The notes: generated by a model not told the origin, from the sequence alone. Shown: positions 34,801 through 42,707, counted from the first letter of the stretch. The stretch is DNA of 64,000 nucleotides from Maribacter sp. MJ134 (GCF_003970695.1 NZ_CP034570.1:992001-1056000), one strand, 5' to 3'. Numbers and translations are program-made.

Positions 34801-35473
34801 ATAATAAATCAGCAGCATAATAGGCTTTTGTGTTTCTTAAGGCAACGTTATTTTCATCTTCGAAATACTTTCTTAAATTATAAACGGTAACTGCATTAAA
34901 TAAGGGACTTTTTGGATTTAAAACCATCGAGCCATTTTCAAACAATAGCAAATCGCTTAAAGGATAATAGTTATGTTTAGTGAATATCTCAAAATCATTT
35001 AAACTGATTTCTACTTCTGCCTCTTGCTTCTTTATTTGTTTATATTTTGCAAAATTGAAAGTAACATTTACAGACTTAGTTTCCTTAGGTACACAAAATG
35101 TCAAACCGAAATTTGTGGGGAAATATTGATTAGCTTCAGAATATTCCTTTTCGGCTTCAATACTAGATTTTTTAATAACGTCTTCCTCCTTAACTTCACT
35201 ATTATCAATTTCAGGTGCTGAATCATCTACATCATCAAGTTTATCATCCTCAATTTCTGCATTCGTATCATTTTCTTGTTTTTCGCCAATAGTTTTTTCT
35301 TCCTCTCTTTCTGGAAATAAAATACCTGAAAAGTATCTACTTAATGGATAGTTGGAAATTATTTCTTCCTCAGAATTAGAAACAAATACATCAGAGCCCG
35401 GCCCTATAAGGTTGTTTTTAATTGTATCTCTAAAAATTAGTCTTGGCTCATTAATATATTTACTCATCTTCAA
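31856..35473 (-). CDS. drmA: DISARM helicase DrmA
   Basis: The 1205-residue protein has an acidic linker at about 55-110, then a superfamily 2 helicase: Walker A PTGGGKTEAYL (562-572), motif II QDELH (786-790) followed by LLSGPLGS, motif III STATTR (823-828), and motif VI QASSRVGR (1046-1053). An inserted zinc-ribbon-like set (C690, C693, C721, C726) lies between motifs I and II. The QDELHLLSGPLG and PTGGGKTEAYL signatures are those of DrmA. All ATPase motifs are intact. It overlaps the upstream gene by 14 bases and drmB by one. Confidence 0.92.
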   Translation of the reverse strand: MKMSKYINEPRLIFRDTIKNNLIGPGSDVFVSNSEEEIISNYPLSRYFSGILFPEREEEKTIGEKQENDTNAEIEDDKLDDVDDSAPEIDNSEVKEEDVIKKSSIEAEKEYSEANQYFPTNFGLTFCVPKETKSVNVTFNFAKYKQIKKQEAEVEISLNDFEIFTKHNYYPLSDLLLFENGSMVLNPKSPLFNAVTVYNLRKYFEDENNVALRNTKAYYAADLLLGQRLWKRVRQKPIELTLNLNEANVDESKEYALEEDAENKRILTCYYKKVYETDYGRFIKILMANREEHSKKKFSLGNEQLNAKAIFQGEVVVSGTSFKPYKQLSETNPFDEELNLINFQYREEHSYAIGHGCAVTWDNPKKPTELKTTFLPEVEIKNYSNSFRNNFPEELKSITSLRKLSIWTDLKKDIIIEKLKLFANQYQDWIKTTQEPTRAEESYKESLDEIINNQKSTYNRLIKNIDFLANNEVAFKSFQLANTSMFIQMLISNKNEFGTKGIELNELNSNINYNSLDFFKENTTFNPQYRPFQLAFFLLNIESIINEKSNDRNDIVDLLWFPTGGGKTEAYLALTAFSIISRRISHKSNADGVSVIMRYTLRLLTAQQFDRATKLILSLDFLRRQFDEGHNYFFGTSKISIGMWVGASTTPNYFKDAKSIHKKILDEITKLNSGKIGDYKKVNSFPITNCSWCGCNLVSQNKLGYYQQGYSASTSSFLTKCINENCSFSDELPIYFVDDKIYTTPPTLLFATVDKFAMLSHRKEGHRLFNSLPINNPKLPPDLIIQDELHLLSGPLGSITGLYESIVELLSTKGSRKPKIIASTATTRNTKHQVAMLYGNRKLNVFPPMGAAYNDNFFSFVSENSKRKHIGFMPTGKTALNSQIRILGNLLLARIELFKYFKEKENLNAEEIKKYENNFWTIVSFYNSLRDVGKIYNKVPAEITDFIKLLHTRYNLNKQAYGFNYFGLSSRTKELTSRVESNSIKNLLNELEQPFDVITSDNGWRFVKNTVDLVLASNMFSVGIDIERLNVMLMNGQPKNVAEYIQASSRVGRKEQGIVINLLDANRSRDKSYFENYVPFNTAYYKYVEPLSVTPFTEISLDKVLASLLVCFVRHKLGLSEDKQAKDFDGNYQELKEFISNRIKNRKQLDYALNKLESLAEKWNNKEGELTYKILIKKISDLDEWSLMMSMREIDTNSIIKITNK

Positions 35474-37907
35474 CTATTGTCTTTTTAACTACTGTTTTTT
35501 CGTGAATTGTTTCTATTAATTTATTTAAAACATCACTCGATATTTTTTTTAGAGAGTCGCTTATTTCTGTTTTATTAGATGCGATATAATCTAAAAGGTC
35601 ATTGCCTAAAATCTTTCCTGCCTGCTGTCTAATTGAATGGTCTTTTTTAGAGTAAAGAATAAATTTTTCAAATTGTTTAACAATGAGTTCATCCAAAAAA
35701 CTCTGTTGTTCACAAAAAGACCTAATTACTTCTAATGTTTTAATTCTTGGAAATCTAGTTTGTGAATTGTCACTAAAATATTGCCTGAACGTGCTAAAAT
35801 TTATTTTATAATTTTCATCGAATAATTTTTCATACAATACTTCGCAACTTCCATATTTTATAGATAATTTTTTTAGTGTGGACTTCCAGCTATCAGAATA
35901 TAAATCAAATGATTTCAACAAATTTTCAGAATCAAAAATTTTTAAAATTCGATTAAACTCTTTTGGACTAGTGTTTTGATAAAATCGAATAGTTGAACCA
36001 TCGTATACCTCACCTATACAAGTTTTTATTAGTTCTTTTTTTTGAACTAAAAAAACACCTTTTGTTGAATCAAAACTATCGAACGAGCCATCATCAAATT
36101 CTACTTCATAGATGACTTTTTCCTTTGGCAAATCAATACTATCGTTAGGGTTATTTTTGAAGTCATTACTATCTAAATCAAACTTAAAAATATCATCTAA
36201 CTCTCTTTTCTTAACTTCATTAACAGATGTGAAATCAGTATTCACGAATTTTAATCTGTCTTTATGCATTAGTCTGTGGTTTTCCTCTAGATTATAGTGG
36301 GCAACCAAATTTTCATAGGATATTTGGTCAATATTCTCATAACATAAAACTTCACATTTACCTCTTACGGCTTTTAGCTTGTCAAACAATTCATTGTTAT
36401 TTAAATATGGGACGACAATTTTCTTCTTTTTTGAGTTTTCGAGGCTATTTAACCATTTATCTAAGTATTCCTTTTCACTATCTATTCTTTTGTCACTAAT
36501 TAGTTTGATACTTCTAATTCGTTCTCTTTTTAATTGATTGTTTATAGCATCATAGTTTTTCTTTTCAATAAGTAAAAACAAAACCCGTTCATTTTTCGAT
36601 AGTTGTTTTATATAGTCCCATTTCATATTATTACTTTCTATGACCTGAGATATTTCTTTAAATTTCTCTAAAACTTTAAGTTTACATTTCCCTATTGTTC
36701 TCGAATCATAAATATCCTTATTATAAAATAAGCTGTTTAGTTCTTCTTCAAATTTTTCACTTTTAAAAAAGCTATTGAGTCTATCAATATATTCTTGAAA
36801 TACACCTTTTGATATATTTGAATTAACCAATAGCATTCTGAAATAGAAGTTTGTAAACTTTAGCAGGAAAGAAAGATTTACTTCGATATCAGTTTTAATT
36901 GTATCTATTTCATTTTTAAGCTCAATAAGTTTTGAATAAAGTGCTTCGTTTTTGATAATTACTTTTTCCGGTAAATTAGGGACTTCCTCATTTGCTAATT
37001 TCACTTCATAGTTTGACCATAACCATTCTGTAAATGGATTTGGCGTAATTGGTATTTCTGTACCGATTAATATTATGTTTTTCACTTTACCCTGATATTT
37101 GGCTTCGTGTAAAATTGAATCAAAATTTTGTAGATATTTTGAATCACCAATCACTATTATTTCATCAAAATTCTGATTTGAATTGAATAAGTAATTTTGG
37201 GCAGTTTCAAATGTGTTACAACACTCTACCAAATAGTTAAAAAACGGTAAATCATTCCTGATTTTACCATTTTTATTGGTATATCTTATTGGTAAGTGTT
37301 TACTTTCTTTAAAAAACTTTTTATCAGCAATAACCAAAGTTCTGTTCTTAAAATCAGTAATAAAGGGAAAGTTTTTTCCAAAATTTTCTATTAAAAAGTT
37401 AGAATAGTCTTCTATGTTGTTAGCAGTATTTTTTCCGTTAGATAAATTCGGATTGATTTTAGTATAATTTCGACCCTTTAAGTTGAAGCTTTTTATATGT
37501 TCGTTTTTCCCAGGAAATTTTAAATTTATTTTTGTGCTGTTATCATTTACACTTTTAATTTCACATACCCTTTTCTTGTTCTGAAATTTACAATATATTA
37601 AATCTTCTTTCTCTAATTTGGGCGTTCTTTTTTCGTAGCTAAAGTAGTTCTGAAATAGTTTAATCAGAACAAGAGAATTAAAGACAGAACTAAAAAGATT
37701 ATCTCTGTAACCATCCTTTGGAATATTTATAAAGAAATCATTTTTCTTTTTATCATCAAGAATGTACCTATTTATTAAATAAAAATTAGCAAAATCAAAG
37801 GTTGTGTAGTCAATAAACTTATCGCTATCAATTTTAAATTCTTCATATAAATATTCATCAATTTCTTTAGAAATCAGACTTAAATAATTCTCTATATGCT
37901 CTATCAT
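35460..37907 (-). CDS. DrmE-like protein heading the DISARM-type operon
   Basis: The start at 37907 (MIEHIENYLS) is preferred because a -7 box at 37952-37959 lies within the longer frame from 37973. The product is about 815 residues, cytosolic and lysine-rich. The C-terminal third has a small beta domain (VIYEVEFDDGSFDSFD) and a helical part around SDSWKSTLKKLSIKYGSCEV and FRQYFSDNSQTRFPRIKTLE. This recalls the end of DrmE proteins of class 2 DISARM. Size and position before drmA also fit. The match is from memory and weaker than for DrmA and DrmB. Confidence 0.6.
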   Translation of the reverse strand: MIEHIENYLSLISKEIDEYLYEEFKIDSDKFIDYTTFDFANFYLINRYILDDKKKNDFFINIPKDGYRDNLFSSVFNSLVLIKLFQNYFSYEKRTPKLEKEDLIYCKFQNKKRVCEIKSVNDNSTKINLKFPGKNEHIKSFNLKGRNYTKINPNLSNGKNTANNIEDYSNFLIENFGKNFPFITDFKNRTLVIADKKFFKESKHLPIRYTNKNGKIRNDLPFFNYLVECCNTFETAQNYLFNSNQNFDEIIVIGDSKYLQNFDSILHEAKYQGKVKNIILIGTEIPITPNPFTEWLWSNYEVKLANEEVPNLPEKVIIKNEALYSKLIELKNEIDTIKTDIEVNLSFLLKFTNFYFRMLLVNSNISKGVFQEYIDRLNSFFKSEKFEEELNSLFYNKDIYDSRTIGKCKLKVLEKFKEISQVIESNNMKWDYIKQLSKNERVLFLLIEKKNYDAINNQLKRERIRSIKLISDKRIDSEKEYLDKWLNSLENSKKKKIVVPYLNNNELFDKLKAVRGKCEVLCYENIDQISYENLVAHYNLEENHRLMHKDRLKFVNTDFTSVNEVKKRELDDIFKFDLDSNDFKNNPNDSIDLPKEKVIYEVEFDDGSFDSFDSTKGVFLVQKKELIKTCIGEVYDGSTIRFYQNTSPKEFNRILKIFDSENLLKSFDLYSDSWKSTLKKLSIKYGSCEVLYEKLFDENYKINFSTFRQYFSDNSQTRFPRIKTLEVIRSFCEQQSFLDELIVKQFEKFILYSKKDHSIRQQAGKILGNDLLDYIASNKTEISDSLKKISSDVLNKLIETIHEKTVVKKTIVEDE

Positions 37908-37951
37908 CAAACGAGTGCGGTAATTCCTTTTTTTAGTTGAATGGTCTAAAT

Positions 37952-37959
37952 CAAATATA
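37952..37959 (-). promoter_or_regulatory. -7 promoter box of the drm operon
   Basis: The minus strand reads TATATTTG, an exact TAnnTTTG match, 44 bases before the preferred start. A 14-base perfect palindrome lies just upstream. Confidence 0.5.
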
Positions 37960-37982
37960 AAAAAAATTAACAAGTAATTTTT

Positions 37983-37996
37983 TACGGAATTCCGTA
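37983..37996. promoter_or_regulatory. Perfect palindrome upstream of the drm promoter, possible operator
   Basis: TACGGAATTCCGTA is fully self-complementary and lies 23 bases upstream of the -7 box, around the -33 region. A weaker CGGTTTTCCG occupies the equivalent place beside element C2. A repressor or activator site is plausible, though no regulator gene is in the operon. Confidence 0.4.
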
Positions 37997-38024
37997 TTTA
38001 ATTGAATATCAAGAGAGAATAATC

Positions 38025-38112
38025 CCATTCCACACACATTGCCTTCCCTCCTGCTGTCGGTCAGTTAATAAGTGTTCCATTACCTTTTTAAAGAAGTTTT
38101 TAGAAAGAAAAA
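38025..38112. repeat. Intergenic element C, copy 3
   Basis: Nearly identical to copy 2 from CCATTCCACACACATTGCC to the CCATTACCTTTT segment. It lies 118 bases upstream of the DrmE-like start. It is followed by ACATAACGC (38161-38169) and a perfect hairpin ATTATGTTTC (38175-38184) / GAAACATAAT (38191-38200). The 378-base gap between the drm operon and parE holds only these elements. Confidence 0.8.
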
Positions 38113-38285
38113 AATCAATTAAGATTCTAGATACTTTCGCTTTTAACCAAAGCTCAAGTTACATAACGCAAGACATTATGTTTCAAAAGAGAAACATAAT
38201 CCGACATTACGTCAAATAGCGATAAGTTATACCTAATTTAAGGGAATTCCTAGCGATCTATAAGGTTTCGCCCATAGTCTATGCG

Positions 38286-38552
38286 CTAACTTAGAACTCT
38301 AAGAATAAAAATTCCGCTTGCCGTATGCAGATAAAAGATGGTGTGCGCTTTGGAAGAAAATCTTTTTAAATAAGCAATAAATTCGGAGGCATCACGACCC
38401 AAGTCTACATTGTCTGCAAGTATTTCAAATGCTTCATCATGCATACCATAAAAATACTTCTGCGCTTGGGATAGCCCAAATTTGGATATGCCAAACTCAT
38501 ACATTTCAGCCAAATCAATTTCGGCTTTACTGGAGAGTTTATAAACGGCCAT
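38286..38552 (-). CDS. parE: ParE/RelE-family toxin
   Basis: The 88-residue protein matches the ParE toxin layout: YKLSSKAEIDLAEMYEFGI at the start, then FEILADNVDLGRDASE and a C-terminal HTIFYLHTASGIFILRVL strand pair. ParE toxins usually poison DNA gyrase. It overlaps the antitoxin gene by 14 bases. All parts look intact. Confidence 0.88.
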   Translation of the reverse strand: MAVYKLSSKAEIDLAEMYEFGISKFGLSQAQKYFYGMHDEAFEILADNVDLGRDASEFIAYLKRFSSKAHTIFYLHTASGIFILRVLS

Positions 38553-38796
38553 CTTCGCGCATCCGTGTTTCTACTTCTTTCATGATTTCCGGTAACGATT
38601 TTGTGCTAACACCGCTTTCAAGACCTTCAATGAGTTTGGCTTTTAGCGATAGAAATTTAGCATTGTTAGCTTGGTCTTGCCTCACAAGATTTCGCAAATA
38701 TTCACTATCGTTAGTATATTCCCCAGCTTCAATTTGCGCTTTTATCCATTTATCTTGCTGTTCGGTAAAGGTTACCGTTTTGCGAACTGTTGCCAT
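38539..38796 (-). CDS. parD: ParD-family antitoxin
   Basis: The 85-residue protein has an N-terminal ribbon-helix-helix (VRKTVTFTEQQDKWIKAQIE, then YTNDSEYLRNLVRQDQ) and a disordered acidic tail that would wrap the toxin. ParD both neutralises ParE and represses its own promoter. The antitoxin-first order with overlap is the usual one. It adjoins the DISARM-type operon, separated by element C3. Confidence 0.88.
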   Translation of the reverse strand: MATVRKTVTFTEQQDKWIKAQIEAGEYTNDSEYLRNLVRQDQANNAKFLSLKAKLIEGLESGVSTKSLPEIMKEVETRMREDGRL

Positions 38797-39386
38797 AATG
38801 TACGTGTTTAAATCGTCATACTATTGGTGTAATATAGCGAATATTTAACTATATTCCAAAGAAATGAACCTACACTCAGGAATCCCATTCCACACACATT
38901 ACACTCCCCTCCTATCCTCCTTCGTAGAAAAGCTTCGGCGGACAGGCTCGTGGGCTCTTATATTAAGTGTTTATTCATTACTTGTTTATTTTTATTTAAG
39001 GGTATTAATGAACCTCGGGAAGAAGCAATTTTGCTCATTTCAAAATATGGTCCTCGGTTTCATTACCTTTTAAGAAGAAACTTTTTGGAAGACGATATAA
39101 TTTTTAAAGATTAATAATCATTAAAAATTTGTACGAGATATAGTGGTGACAAAAGAAAGTGTAGTACCAAATACGTCAGCGCGCCCACCCTTGTTTCAAA
39201 AACGAAACACAATTTGACGTGGCACGGGTATGGAGTTTATCGAAGTATCAAATAAGAAAAAATCAGTAAGTAATTTAAGTGCATTTCTGGACTAGGTTTA
39301 GGTTTTACATGTATTGAACAACTATTTTTAAAGATTTGATAGTTATTAAATAGCCTATCACCACTTCCCACTATGAAGTTAATTCA
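38797..39386. other. Non-coding stretch at the right end of the island
   Basis: It holds element C4 (from 38885) and, at about 39195-39220, a hairpin TTGTTTC/GAAACAA-like sequence near GACGT motifs that recall the boundary next to C3. No gene is seen. It separates the parDE pair from the fasciclin gene and its terminator. Confidence 0.5.
38885..39095. repeat. Intergenic element C, copy 4 (interrupted)
   Basis: The core CCATTCCACACACATTACA is at 38885. The TTCATTACCTTTTAAGAAG segment that follows closely in copies 2 and 3 is displaced about 130 bases to the right, so the copy is split by extra sequence containing CTTCGTAGAAAAGCTTCGG. It lies 89 bases upstream of the parD start. Confidence 0.6.
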
Positions 39387-39417
39387 TAAAAAAAAGCCAT
39401 TGCAGAATTGCAATGGC
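39387..39417 (-). terminator. Rho-independent terminator of the fasciclin gene
   Basis: A perfect nine-base stem GCCATTGCA (39396-39404) / TGCAATGGC (39409-39417) closes a four-base loop. On the minus strand it is followed by nine T residues (39387-39395). It starts 30 bases past the fasciclin stop. Confidence 0.9.
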
Positions 39418-39446
39418 CTTAATCTTCTTTCTCATAATTTATTATA

Positions 39447-40028
39447 CTACGGCATCACCACAGTGTCCAAAGCATGGATAACACCGTTAGATGCTGCTAC
39501 GTCCGCGATAACCACGGTAGATGTACCTCCTTTGGCATCAGTCAACATTACATTACCATCCTGTAGACTTAAGGTAATGGTTCCACCTTGAACGGTTTCT
39601 ACCGTAAAGGCACCATTATTACCGTTGATAGCCTCGATTACTGCGGCAGCTTCATACTTACCTGAAACTACATGGTATGTTAATATCCCCGTTAAAGCTT
39701 CTTTATTTTCCGGCTTCAATAAGTTCTCAACCGTCCCTTCGGGTAATTTGGCAAAGGCTTCGTTGGTAGGAGCGAATACGGTAAAAGGACCAGTGCCACT
39801 TAAGGTTTCTACAAGACCAGCAGCTTTTACGGCGGCTACCAATGTCGTAAAGGAATCGTTACCTGCGGCAACTCCAACAATATTAGGCGTAGTTTCTTCC
39901 TTTATTTCGGCCTTGACCTCCATAACCTCTTCCTTAGCTTCCGCCTCCATTTCCTTTTTCTTTTCTCCGCAAGACACAAACAATGTTGCGGTAAGAGCTA
40001 GTGTACTTAGAACTTTCAATGTTTTCAT
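39447..40028 (-). CDS. Fasciclin-domain lipoprotein
   Basis: The 193-residue protein has a signal peptide and lipobox (FVSC), an acidic Lys/Glu-rich linker (about 24-50), and one FAS1 domain with TGPFTVFAPTNEAFAKLP and LTYHVVSGKYEA. FAS1 domains mediate surface adhesion. The domain is complete. It has its own terminator and a good -7 box. Confidence 0.93.
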   Translation of the reverse strand: MKTLKVLSTLALTATLFVSCGEKKKEMEAEAKEEVMEVKAEIKEETTPNIVGVAAGNDSFTTLVAAVKAAGLVETLSGTGPFTVFAPTNEAFAKLPEGTVENLLKPENKEALTGILTYHVVSGKYEAAAVIEAINGNNGAFTVETVQGGTITLSLQDGNVMLTDAKGGTSTVVIADVAASNGVIHALDTVVMP

Positions 40029-40054
40029 ATTACTTTTTGATATTTTGATTTCTT

Positions 40055-40062
40055 CAAAGATA
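40055..40062 (-). promoter_or_regulatory. -7 promoter box of the fasciclin gene
   Basis: The minus strand reads TATCTTTG, an exact TAnnTTTG match, 26 bases upstream of the ATG. Confidence 0.5.
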
Positions 40063-40183
40063 CAAGCTATTTTATATTGTTTAATTTATTTAACATAAGA
40101 TTAAACAAAAATGAATATTGTTTGTGATCAAATGCGTACTTTGGTATCCTATTGAAAAAGTATTGTCCGTATTATAAAATGAA

Positions 40184-40537
40184 GTGGATATGAATATCGT
40201 TTTTTACCTTACACTTTTCTCGGCCTTTTCCTTTCTTGCTTTCGGAATTGCCTGTTTTACCACGGCCCAGATGAAGAGGGAGTTTTTCCGTTACGGACTA
40301 GCGTCTTACCGTAAAACAGTGGGCATTTTACAGGTCTTGGGCGGTTTAGGTCTGCTTATGGGGTTGTTTTATTCCATAATCTTACAAATGGCTGCCGCCG
40401 CTGGATTAGCAGTGCTAATGCTCTTGGGTTTTATGGTCCGATTAAAGATCAAGGATAACGTACTACAGGCTGCACCATCATTAATTTACGCAATAATCAA
40501 TGCCTACATCCTTTATCGTTTACTATCTATAATGTAA
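40184..40537 (+). CDS. DoxX-like small membrane protein
   Basis: The 117-residue protein has four hydrophobic helices and the VGILQVLGGLGLLMG segment typical of DoxX-like families. An ATG two codons further on is equally possible. It is convergent with a second DoxX-like gene, with only five bases between the stops. Function is not established for this type. Confidence 0.72.
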   Translation: MDMNIVFYLTLFSAFSFLAFGIACFTTAQMKREFFRYGLASYRKTVGILQVLGGLGLLMGLFYSIILQMAAAAGLAVLMLLGFMVRLKIKDNVLQAAPSLIYAIINAYILYRLLSIM

Positions 40538-40542
40538 GTCGG

Positions 40543-40911
40543 TTAAGGAAGGGGAAACGCTATATACAGACACATCAATAAAAACAGAAGGGCCGGAACG
40601 GATTTTTTAAAGGGGTCGTTTATTCGTATGTGCATAATTACGGAACCCAATAATAATAGCGCCAAACCTAGGGCGGCTGGTTGTCTTAAGCTTGGAAACC
40701 AGATGGCCACCAATAATAATAGGGCTAAAATCACTTTTAAGGTTCCTATGAGATAACAAGACCATTCCGGTAGGCCATACACTTTAAATTCTTCCTTGAT
40801 ATTCTTCGCATCCCCGCCACGCCATTGCGTGGCCTTGTTATTTTGTACGAGCCATACGTTCAAGATACTTATAGAAACAATGATTTGAAGCGCAATACTG
40901 ATGTAGTTCAT
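40543..40911 (-). CDS. DoxX-like membrane protein
   Basis: The 122-residue protein has four membrane helices. It carries NVWLVQNNKATQWRGGDAKN and LPEWSCYLIGTLKVILALLLL, the DoxX-like pattern common in Bacteroidetes. It may act in redox or envelope processes; none is shown here. It is convergent with the other DoxX-like gene. Confidence 0.75.
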   Translation of the reverse strand: MNYISIALQIIVSISILNVWLVQNNKATQWRGGDAKNIKEEFKVYGLPEWSCYLIGTLKVILALLLLVAIWFPSLRQPAALGLALLLLGSVIMHIRINDPFKKSVPALLFLLMCLYIAFPLP

Positions 40912-41091
40912 GTGGTCTGTTTTAAGGTTTTATAATCGAAGTATTCAAAAATTGTTTAAGTATAATTATAAATAATTAAACAATATTACTTAAATCTTTG
41001 AACGATTCGAAATTTTTAACGCTAATTTAGAGTTCTTTGTGCTTCATTCTAAAGGTCCGACTTCTTAAAGTGCGTTATCTTCGCGCGCATT

Positions 41092-41991
41092 ATGTGGATG
41101 TACCTGGGTCTTTTAGCCGCCTTGTTCTTAGGCTTACATAATTTGTGTAAAAAACATGCCGTTCAAGGAAATGAGGCCTTTCCTGTCTTGCTTGGTACCA
41201 TAACATCAGGATTTTTGATATTGCTTCCTTTTTATTTCGGCTCTTTTTTCTTTGAAAATTACTTGACCAAATTACAACTGTACATAACGGATATCCCTTG
41301 GCGCATACACGGATTTATACTAATTAAGTCGGCCATTATGGCTGCATCATGGGTATTGGCATATCAGGCATTGAAGCATCTTCCCATTACTATCGTTACC
41401 CCTATCCGTTCTGCGGGACCTTTTTTCACTTTTATCGGGGCAATCACCATATATCAAGAAAAACCCAATCCATGGCAATGGGTCGGTTTCTTTTTAATCA
41501 TATTTTCAGTACTCCTCTATTCCAGGATAGGTAAAAAAGAAGGGATTCATTTTACCAAGAACAAATGGATACTGGCCATCATAGCAGCTACCTTTTTAGG
41601 AGCTTCAAGCGGCTTATACGATAAGTTCTTGATTCAGGGTTTAGATTTGAATCCGCCTACCTTACAATTTTGGTTCTGCTTTTATACCGTACTCCTTTTA
41701 CTTATTATCCTGTCCGTTACTTGGTTTCCATATCCAGAAAAGAGAAAAGCCTTTACATGGCGCTGGTCCATACCCTTGGTGGGTGTTTTATTGGTAGCGG
41801 CGGATTACTTTTATTTTAAAGCCCTACAGGACCCAGAAGCACTCATAATGTTACTTTCTGCCATAAAGCGTAGTCAAATACTTATTGCGGTCGTCGTGGG
41901 CGGACTGGTATTCAAAGAAAAGAACAAACGGAAAAAACTGATTCCCTTAGCAGGAATTATGTGCGGTGTTTTCCTGATTCTTTATTCATAA
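41092..41991 (+). CDS. EamA/DMT-superfamily transporter
   Basis: The 299-residue protein has about ten membrane helices in two EamA halves, with VLAYQALKHLPITIVTPIRS in the first and KALQDPEALIMLLSAIKRSQIL in the second. It is an inner-membrane metabolite exporter or importer of unknown substrate. Single gene. Confidence 0.88.
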   Translation: MWMYLGLLAALFLGLHNLCKKHAVQGNEAFPVLLGTITSGFLILLPFYFGSFFFENYLTKLQLYITDIPWRIHGFILIKSAIMAASWVLAYQALKHLPITIVTPIRSAGPFFTFIGAITIYQEKPNPWQWVGFFLIIFSVLLYSRIGKKEGIHFTKNKWILAIIAATFLGASSGLYDKFLIQGLDLNPPTLQFWFCFYTVLLLLIILSVTWFPYPEKRKAFTWRWSIPLVGVLLVAADYFYFKALQDPEALIMLLSAIKRSQILIAVVVGGLVFKEKNKRKKLIPLAGIMCGVFLILYS

Positions 41992-42058
41992 GACACTTTT
42001 TAGTTATTCGCGATTGAGGATTCCCTGTGGTCATGAATCGTTTTCTGTTTCAAGATGT

Positions 42059-42066
42059 TATATTTG
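42059..42066 (+). promoter_or_regulatory. -7 promoter box of the DEAD-box-like gene
   Basis: TATATTTG matches TAnnTTTG exactly, 29 bases before the ATG at 42096. Confidence 0.45.
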
Positions 42067-42095
42067 TTGTGCCTTTTTGAATAGAAGTCACCACT

Positions 42096-42707
42096 ATGCC
42101 ATTTAAAAAACTACATCCGGATATTCTGGACACTTTAGCCCGTTTAGAAATTAAGACCCCTACTCCATTTCAAGAAAAGAGTATACCGGCAATCAAAAGT
42201 GGCGCAAACGTTTTTTGCATGGCAGCAAACGGAAGTGGTAAAACAACGACCTTAATCCTTACCACTTTGCAGAAACTCAAATGTGAAGCCGTGGGTAGCG
42301 CTCCCAGAGCAATAGTACTGGTGCAAAACAAGGAAAAAGCCCTGGCCATGTACGATTTGTTTATAAATTACACCAAGTATAATGACCTAAGGGTCTATGT
42401 AGGGTATGAGGAGCTACATATCGATGTGCAAAAGTCGGAAATTTTTGAAGGGATAGATATCTTGATTACCACCCCAAAGTCCATGAATAAATTATTTTTA
42501 CTCAACGGGGTAAGTACTTCACAACTAAAAATTTTCAGTATCGATGATGCCGAGTTTTTATTGCAAAAATCGGACAGTAGCGCATTAATATCCATTACCC
42601 AGAGTATTCTTAAGTGTCAGTACGTTATTTACACAGAAAAATCACATCCAAAATTGCAACGGTTTAAAAACTATTTTATGGAACGTGCCCTAAGGGTTTC
42701 TGTCTAA
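42096..42707 (+). CDS. DEAD-box-like protein with only the first RecA domain
   Basis: The 203 residues cover the N-terminal helicase domain. They show a Q motif (TPTPFQEKSIPAIKSG), Walker A NGSGKTTT, motif Ia and a TTPKSM motif Ib. Motif II is altered to DDAE (in FSIDDAEFLL) where DEAD is expected. The C-terminal RecA domain is missing and a true stop is present, with no helicase continuation downstream in any frame. It may be an RNA-binding or regulatory relic, or a functional one-domain protein. It has its own -7 box. Confidence 0.8.
   Translation: MPFKKLHPDILDTLARLEIKTPTPFQEKSIPAIKSGANVFCMAANGSGKTTTLILTTLQKLKCEAVGSAPRAIVLVQNKEKALAMYDLFINYTKYNDLRVYVGYEELHIDVQKSEIFEGIDILITTPKSMNKLFLLNGVSTSQLKIFSIDDAEFLLQKSDSSALISITQSILKCQYVIYTEKSHPKLQRFKNYFMERALRVSV

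Noticed and set aside
21398-39095. CRISPR array from the repeated elements
   Set aside because: The repeats are long, few and kilobases apart, with genes between them. There are no short spacers and no cas genes.
21398-39095. Chromosomal integron with attC sites
   Set aside because: Folded elements and cassette-like order are suggestive, but the GTTRRRY/RYYYAAC core sites are not clear and no integrase is in the window. Kept only as a possible analogy.
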